A DNA stretch of 64,000 nt from Bosea beijingensis (GTDB taxonomy: Bacteria > Pseudomonadota > Alphaproteobacteria > Rhizobiales > Beijerinckiaceae), in assembly GCF_030758975.1 (NCBI RefSeq), contig NZ_CP132359.1, positions 1,194,811 to 1,258,810 of the forward strand. The letters are read 5' to 3'. Positions 58,961 through 64,000 of this stretch are shown piece after piece. Each line of letters begins with the position of its first letter. Positions within the stretch are counted from its first letter, which is position 1. The notes under the pieces are model-generated. The model was not told the origin of the DNA and searched no databases. It saw only the letters and a program-made list of their open reading frames with translations. A program made the position numbers and the translations under genes.

Positions 58961-60544
58961 ATGATGGCGAGCCGGCCCCTGCATGCCGCAGCGGCCGAAC
59001 GAGGATACACGCTCCCGATCATGGCGGAAGTGACGGCCGAACAGGTGCAGCGCGGGCGCGGACCCGACCCCTCGGCCGTGGCACGCCGCAAGCTGGTCAC
59101 GCGCGAGGTCAGATTCGCGCGCGAACGGCTGACCTCCTCGACGGGGCTGGAACGCGCCTTCGACAACGAATTGCTGCGCGTCTTCGCGCAATACCGGATC
59201 GCGGGCTCGGCCGGCACGCTCGTTCTCGTGCTCAGCATCGCCGCGGCCTCCTGCCTCTGGCTGCCCACGCCGCTCGTCGCGGTCTGGAGCGGCGCCGTCC
59301 TGCTCACGACGATGATCATCGTGCTGATCGCACGGCGCTTCCTCGCCAAGGCTCCGGACGAAGTCCGCCTGAAGTTCTGGCGCCGGCTCTTCGCCTTCGC
59401 CGAGGGCATGCACGGCCTCGCCTGGTCGCTCCTGCTGCTGCTGTTCGTCCCGATCGATGCGTCCGGCGCCAAGGTCTTCGTCACAACCGCCCTGCTGATC
59501 GTGAGCGCGCTCACCGTCATGCTGTCGGCCACGATCCCGATCGCGGTCTATGCCGGGCTGGCGCCGATCATCGTCGGGATCATGGTCTTCTTCTGGGACC
59601 GGCGCGACATGGACAGCGTCACCATGGCGCTGATGGCGGCATCGGCACAGCTCTTCTTCATCTTCCTGGCCAACCGCCTCTATGCGAGCTCGGTCTCATC
59701 GATCGCCTTCAGGGCCGAGAAGGATGCACTGATCGCGGAACTGGAAACCGCCAACGCCAATTCGGACGAGGCACGGCGCAAGGCCGAAGAGGCCAACCTC
59801 GCCAAATCGCGCTTCCTTGCGACGATGAGCCATGAACTGCGCACGCCGCTCAACGCCATCCTCGGTTTTTCCGAGGTGATGAAGAACGAGATCTTCGGCG
59901 CCCATGCCAATGCTGCCTACAAGGAATACTCGGCCGATATCCACGGCTCGGGCCAGCATCTGCTCAACCTGATCAACGAGATCCTCGACCTGTCGCGCAT
60001 CGAGGCCGGCAAATACGAGCTGAACGAGGAAGCGCTTTCGCTGCCGACCATCGTCGAGGATTGCCAGCACATGCTGGCGCTGCGCGCCAAGGCCAAGGGC
60101 CAGAGCATCCGGGCGCTGGCCGAGCCGCAACTGCCGCGTGTCTGGGCCGACGAGCGCGCGATCCGGCAGGCCGTGCTCAACGTGCTTTCGAACGCGATCA
60201 AATTCACGCCCCAGGGCGGCGAGATCACGATCAAGGTCGGCTGGACCGCGACCGGGGGGCAATATGTCTCGGTCACCGATACCGGCCCCGGCATCCCCGA
60301 GAACGAAATCCCGATCGTGATGCAGAGCTTCGGGCGCGGTTCGCTTGCGATCAAGACCGCCGAGCAGGGCTCGGGCCTCGGCCTGCCGATCGTCAAGGGC
60401 CTGATCGACCTGCATGGCGGCGGCTTCCACCTGAAGTCCAAGCCGCGCGCCGGCACCGAGGTGACGATCACGCTGCCGGCCGAGCGCGTCATGGACACGC
60501 TCGCCGCCCTGCCCGAGCCGAAGACGAAGCCGCGGGCGGCCTGA
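58961..60544 (+). CDS. Sensor histidine kinase with six-helix membrane domain
   Basis: 527 residues. N-terminal cytosolic part (about 80 residues), six membrane helices at ~90-240, short coiled coil, HisKA with MSHELRTPLNAILGFSE near residue 289, then HATPase boxes NVLSNAIKF (~406), DTGPGIP (~440), GSGLGLP (~470). No response regulator next to it. The start is uncertain; ATG at 59021 would remove 20 residues. Confidence 0.85.
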   Translation: MMASRPLHAAAAERGYTLPIMAEVTAEQVQRGRGPDPSAVARRKLVTREVRFARERLTSSTGLERAFDNELLRVFAQYRIAGSAGTLVLVLSIAAASCLWLPTPLVAVWSGAVLLTTMIIVLIARRFLAKAPDEVRLKFWRRLFAFAEGMHGLAWSLLLLLFVPIDASGAKVFVTTALLIVSALTVMLSATIPIAVYAGLAPIIVGIMVFFWDRRDMDSVTMALMAASAQLFFIFLANRLYASSVSSIAFRAEKDALIAELETANANSDEARRKAEEANLAKSRFLATMSHELRTPLNAILGFSEVMKNEIFGAHANAAYKEYSADIHGSGQHLLNLINEILDLSRIEAGKYELNEEALSLPTIVEDCQHMLALRAKAKGQSIRALAEPQLPRVWADERAIRQAVLNVLSNAIKFTPQGGEITIKVGWTATGGQYVSVTDTGPGIPENEIPIVMQSFGRGSLAIKTAEQGSGLGLPIVKGLIDLHGGGFHLKSKPRAGTEVTITLPAERVMDTLAALPEPKTKPRAA

Positions 60545-60634
60545 TCCTTCCGCCCGAATCTCGCCCCATCGCTCGGCGACATCCTTTCACCACCTCGCCC
60601 AGACACCTCCTCCAGCCTCTCGGACCCTCGGATC

Positions 60635-61753
60635 ATGAACCGGAAAACGCGCGTCGCCGTGCTCTATGGGGGCAAGTCGGGCGAGCATGAGGTGTCGCTG
60701 AAATCGGCGGCGTCCGTCCTGCGCTATATCGACCGCGAGCGCTTCGAGCCCGTGCCGGTCAGCATCGACAAGCAGGGCCGCTGGCAATGCCACGACCTGC
60801 GCCGGATCGAGGGGGCCAATACCGAGAGCCTGCCGATCCCGGCGGACTCGCCGATGATCCGGCTGGAGCCGCAGGGCGAGCGCACCGCGATTCTTCCCTC
60901 CGATAGCGCGGCGCCGGCGATCGCGCCGGTCGATGTCGTGTTCCCGGTGATCCACGGCCCGCTCTGCGAGGACGGGGCGATGCAAGGCCTGCTGGAGCTG
61001 GCCGGCGCCGCCTATGTCGGCTCGGGCGTGCTGGCCTCGGCCGTCGGCATGCACAAGGACATTGCCAAGCGGCTGGCGGCGCTCGCCGGGCTGCCGGTCG
61101 CACCCTATCTCGCCCTGTCGCGGCGCGACTGGCGGCACGATCCGGAAGGATCGGCCAAGGCGGCGCAGGAGCGGCTCACGCTCCCCGTCTTCGTCAAGCC
61201 CTGCAACATGGGCTCCAGCGTCGGCGTCCATAAGGTGAAGAGCTGGGAGGCGCTCAGTGCCGCGCTCGACGACGCCTTCCAGTACGATACCAAGGTGCTG
61301 ATCGAGCAGGGCATCGACGCCCGCGAGATCGAGGTCGCGGTGCTCGACGGCGACCCGCCGGTCGCGAGCGTCGCCAGCGAGCTCAATGCCGGGCCGCAGC
61401 ACGAGTTCTATTCCTACGAGGCCAAATATATCGACCAGGACGGCGCCAGCGTAGACCTGCCGGCCAAGCTCGATGCCGAGCAGATGGCGCGCGTGCGGCA
61501 GCTCGCGATCGACGCCTTTCTCGCGCTGGAATGCAACGGGCTGGCGCGGGTCGACTTCTTCCTCGATCGCCGGAGCGGCGCCTTCTACTTCAACGAGATC
61601 AACACGCTGCCGGGCTTCACCGCGATCAGCATGTACCCGAAGATGATGGAGGCCTCAGGCCTGCCCTACCCCGCGCTCATCACCCGCCTGATCGAGCTGG
61701 CGCAGGAACGCCATGCCGAGCGGGCGGGACTGAAGACGGATTACGCGGGGTAG
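60635..61753 (+). CDS. ddl: D-alanine--D-alanine ligase
   Basis: 372 residues; makes the D-Ala-D-Ala dipeptide of peptidoglycan. ATP-grasp features: YGGKSGEHEVSLKSA near residue 11, KPCNMGSSVGVHK, RVDFFLDRRSGAFYFNEINTLPGFT. Long DdlA-like form. Confidence 0.95.
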   Translation: MNRKTRVAVLYGGKSGEHEVSLKSAASVLRYIDRERFEPVPVSIDKQGRWQCHDLRRIEGANTESLPIPADSPMIRLEPQGERTAILPSDSAAPAIAPVDVVFPVIHGPLCEDGAMQGLLELAGAAYVGSGVLASAVGMHKDIAKRLAALAGLPVAPYLALSRRDWRHDPEGSAKAAQERLTLPVFVKPCNMGSSVGVHKVKSWEALSAALDDAFQYDTKVLIEQGIDAREIEVAVLDGDPPVASVASELNAGPQHEFYSYEAKYIDQDGASVDLPAKLDAEQMARVRQLAIDAFLALECNGLARVDFFLDRRSGAFYFNEINTLPGFTAISMYPKMMEASGLPYPALITRLIELAQERHAERAGLKTDYAG

Positions 61754-61796
61754 CGAGGGGGTGGACGCCTGCTCCTGGCGGCTTCGAGCTCTACCG

Positions 61797-61931
61797 TTGT
61801 CATTCCGGGGCTTCGCGTAGCGAAGAACCCGGAACCCACGACTGGGTGAACCCTTGGCAACCGCATGATCGCGAACGTGAACCCAGTCGTGGGTTCCGGG
61901 CTCACGCCTGCGGCGTGCCCCGGAATGACAA
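61797..61931. repeat. Palindromic interspersed repeat, copy D
   Basis: 135 bp with the same ends (TTGTCATTCCGGGG... and inverse) and inner blocks as copies A-C. Between ddl (+) and cobT (-) stops. Confidence 0.9.
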
Positions 61932-61940
61932 TGGTGCCGC

Positions 61941-62972
61941 CTACCCCTTCCGCGCCACCTGCGCCTGCTCGAAGGTCGCCATGCCCGAGTGGACCGAGGC
62001 CGCCGCCTTGACGAGGCCGGCGGCGAGCGCTGCGCCCGAACCCTCGCCGAGGCGCATATCCAGCGCCAGCAGCGGCACCTTGCCGAGACGGGCAAGCACA
62101 TCGGCATGGGCGCCCTCGGCCGAGAGATGGCCGGCGATGCAGTGGTCGATGGTCGAGGGTTCGATCGCGTGCAGGATCGCGGCAGCGGCCGTCACGACAT
62201 AGCCGTCGAGGATCACCGGGATGCGCTGCGAGCGGGCGGCGATGATCGCGCCGCAGATCGCCGCGACCTCGCGTCCGCCGAGGCGGCGCAGCACTTCGAG
62301 CGGGTCCTTGAGATGGGCGCGGTGCAGGGCAAGACCCGCCTCCACTGCCGCGACCTTGCGCTTGAAGCCTTCGTCGTCGATGCCGGTGCCGCGGCCGCAC
62401 CAATGCGCGGCGTCGCCGCCATAGAGAGCCGCGTAGATCGCCGCCGCCGAGGTGGTGTTGCCGATGCCCATCTCGCCGAGGCAGAGCAGGTCGGTGCCTC
62501 CGACGAGCGCCTCCATGCCGAAGGCCATGGTGGCGACGCAGGCGCGCTCGTCGAGCGCGTCGGTTTGCGTGAAATCGCCCGTCGGCAGGTCGAGCGCGAG
62601 ATCGAAGACCTTGAAGCCGAGATCGTAGGCCGCGCAGATCTGGTTGATCGCCGCACCGCCGGCGGCGAAATTCTCCAGCATCTGGCGCGTCACCGCCTGC
62701 GGATAGGCCGAGACGCCTTGCGCCACCACGCCATGATTGCCGGCGAAGACGCAGACCAGCGGGCGGCGCACCTCAGGCGGTGCCTTGCCCTGCCAGGCGG
62801 CGAGCCATTCGGCGATCTCCTCCAGGCGGCCGAGGCTGCCGGCCGGCTTGGTGAGGTTGGCATCGCGGGCGCGCACCGCATTCGCCGCCGCCATGTCGGG
62901 GCTGGGCATCGCGGCGATGAGGTCGCGGATATCGTCGAAGGGCAATCCGGAGGCGGCCATGGTCAAATCCAT
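61941..62972 (-). CDS. cobT: Nicotinate-nucleotide--dimethylbenzimidazole phosphoribosyltransferase
   Basis: 343 residues; makes alpha-ribazole phosphate for cobalamin. Patterns: TKPAGSLGRLEEIAEWLAAWQ, FAGNHGVVAQGVSAYP, GEMGIGNTTSAAAIY, and RLGEGSGAALA with the catalytic Glu near the C-terminus. Start at 62972 is favoured over 62990 or 62960. Divergent from cobS by 70 bp; no cobalamin riboswitch fits that gap. Confidence 0.95.
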   Translation of the reverse strand: MDLTMAASGLPFDDIRDLIAAMPSPDMAAANAVRARDANLTKPAGSLGRLEEIAEWLAAWQGKAPPEVRRPLVCVFAGNHGVVAQGVSAYPQAVTRQMLENFAAGGAAINQICAAYDLGFKVFDLALDLPTGDFTQTDALDERACVATMAFGMEALVGGTDLLCLGEMGIGNTTSAAAIYAALYGGDAAHWCGRGTGIDDEGFKRKVAAVEAGLALHRAHLKDPLEVLRRLGGREVAAICGAIIAARSQRIPVILDGYVVTAAAAILHAIEPSTIDHCIAGHLSAEGAHADVLARLGKVPLLALDMRLGEGSGAALAAGLVKAAASVHSGMATFEQAQVARKG

Positions 62973-63042
62973 CACGCGAGAACGCCGCATCAGCGCATCG
63001 GCATGGCGGCAGGATTGACGCTGCTGCTATAGGGTCGGGAGC

Positions 63043-63921
63043 GTGAAGACAATCGAGCGGGACGACGCGGCAGGCATGGCTGAAGCCGAAACCACGAGCG
63101 AGACGCCCCCGCCGGACTGGCCGGGCTGGGGAATCGCGACCGCGATCTGCCTGCGCTTCTGGTCGCGCCTGCCAGTGCCGCTGCTGCCGGGCGAGAACGA
63201 CGGGCACGGCATACCGGATTTCCGCGAGGTGCCGCGCGCCCTCCCCTTCGCCGCGCTGATCATCGCCGCGCCGGCCGCGCTGATCGCGCTGGGCGCGGGG
63301 CTGGCCGGCTTGAGCGGCTTCGTCGTAGCGGCGCTGGCGCTGACGGCGATGGCGCTGACCACCGGCGCGTTTCATGAGGACGGGCTGGCCGACACCGCCG
63401 ACGGGCTATTCGGCGGGCATACGGTCGAGCGCCGGCTGGAGATCATGAAGGACAGCCGCATCGGCTCCTATGGCGCGCTGGCGCTGGGGCTGTCGCTCAT
63501 GCTGCGGGCGAGCCTGATCGCGATGATCCTCGACCGCTCCGGCGCCTGGGCCGCGGCGGCGACTGTGCTCGTCGCCGCGCCATGGTCCCGCGCCGAGGGT
63601 CTGTTCATGCTGGCGACCCAGCCGGCGGCGCGCAGCACCGGCGCGGCGGCAGCCGTCGGCCAGCCGACGGTGCTGACAGCGCGGATCGCGCTGGGCTTGA
63701 GTCTCTTCCTCGCGACGGGAATCGGGCTCGCGGCGGAACTGCCGATCACGGGCCTGCTGATCGGCTTCGCGCTGGCGCATGGCGCGGCGGCGGTGCTGTC
63801 GCGGATGGCGCGACGGCTCATCGGCGGGCAGACGGGAGATATTCTCGGGGCTGCCCAGCAATTCGCCGAGATCGCGATCTATCTCGGCCTGGCGCTCGCG
63901 ATCGGATGGCCGGGACGATGA
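63043..63921 (+). CDS. cobS: Adenosylcobinamide-GDP ribazoletransferase
   Basis: 292 residues; joins GDP-cobinamide and alpha-ribazole to make cobalamin at the membrane. Five to seven membrane segments; signature GAFHEDGLADTADGLFGG near residue 108, RRLEIMKDSRIGSYG. GTG start at 63043 with GGGAG; ATG at 63076 also possible. The stop overlaps the next start (ATGA). Confidence 0.94.
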   Translation: MKTIERDDAAGMAEAETTSETPPPDWPGWGIATAICLRFWSRLPVPLLPGENDGHGIPDFREVPRALPFAALIIAAPAALIALGAGLAGLSGFVVAALALTAMALTTGAFHEDGLADTADGLFGGHTVERRLEIMKDSRIGSYGALALGLSLMLRASLIAMILDRSGAWAAAATVLVAAPWSRAEGLFMLATQPAARSTGAAAAVGQPTVLTARIALGLSLFLATGIGLAAELPITGLLIGFALAHGAAAVLSRMARRLIGGQTGDILGAAQQFAEIAIYLGLALAIGWPGR

Positions 63922-64000
63922 CCGGCGCCTCGACGCCCTGCATCAAGGTCTGCGTCATCGATCCCGCGAGCAAGCTCTGCGAGGGCTGCGGACGGACGCT
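63918..64000 (+). CDS. DUF1289 domain protein (partial, window edge)
   Basis: Only the first 27 codons are visible: MTGASTPCIKVCVIDPASK then CEGCGRT. The C-x3-C...C-x2-C cysteine pattern is that of DUF1289, small putative metal-binding proteins. Overlaps cobS by 4 bp. Confidence 0.8.
   Translation, partial: MTGASTPCIKVCVIDPASKLCEGCGRT

Noticed and set aside
62973..63042. Cobalamin riboswitch between cobT and cobS
   Set aside because: The 70-bp gap is too short, and no B12-box-like stretch is visible.

Overview
This is a high-GC, gene-dense chromosomal segment from an alphaproteobacterium. The gene set (class II DAHP synthase, two-domain CimA, CreA, DUF2865, DUF2059, Omp25/31-type barrel, porin_2-like fragment, several orphan TRAP and TTT solute-binding proteins) and the dispersed palindromic repeats fit the order Hyphomicrobiales (Rhizobiales), possibly a Bosea-like genus. 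The genus is my inference from general resemblance; the order is better supported. No insertion sequence, prophage, CRISPR array, rRNA or replication origin was seen. One tRNA gene (Val, CAC) is present.

Layout. 1-9.1 kb: partial psd, a four-helix membrane protein, an ATM1-type ABC exporter, a secreted protein, the coupled group cysS / 36-aa ORF / cimA, a CreA-family protein, an acetyltransferase and a small membrane protein. 9.2-17.6 kb: a perfect 23-bp hairpin, a FAH-family hydrolase, a TRAP solute receptor with a MarR regulator, purC, a DUF2865 protein, a KgtP-type 2-oxoglutarate symporter, a small lower-GC gene and a variant glutamyl-tRNA synthetase. 17.7-31.8 kb: outer-membrane barrel, class II DAHP synthase, glutathione reductase overlapping an O-antigen ligase, the tripartite tctCBA transporter, an SDR reductase, an APC permease, DUF2059-rpiA and a gph-like phosphatase. 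31.8-39.7 kb: tRNA-Val, a FlbD-like mini-protein, a group of envelope genes (SGNH-like, lytic transglycosylase-SPOR, L,D-transpeptidase), moaA, and a three-gene cassette of unknown function (polytopic membrane protein, membrane coiled-coil protein, anchored von Willebrand-A-like protein).

39.7-64 kb: a soluble MCP-PilZ chemoreceptor, a sarcosine/N-methyltryptophan oxidase in an operon with two exporters, a hydroxyisobutyrate-dehydrogenase-type reductase, methionine aminopeptidase, a polar amino-acid ABC transporter lacking its ATPase, an MFS exporter, a spermidine-synthase-like methyltransferase fold, an agmatinase-family ureohydrolase coupled to a secreted protein, a second TRAP receptor, an isolated small transcription unit, a mini-porin, a tightly overlapped operon (glutathione transferase, two tandem secreted paralogs, uracil-DNA glycosylase), a nuclease, a histidine kinase, ddl, and the cobalamin genes cobT and cobS with a partial DUF1289 gene at the edge.

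No complete known defence system was found. The best candidates for something undescribed are the membrane/VWA-like cassette at 36.9-39.7 kb, the tandem secreted CYYYGP paralogs at 56.7-57.7 kb, and the stand-alone small unit at 55.24-55.46 kb. Four copies of one ~135-bp palindromic repeat sit in intergenic gaps.
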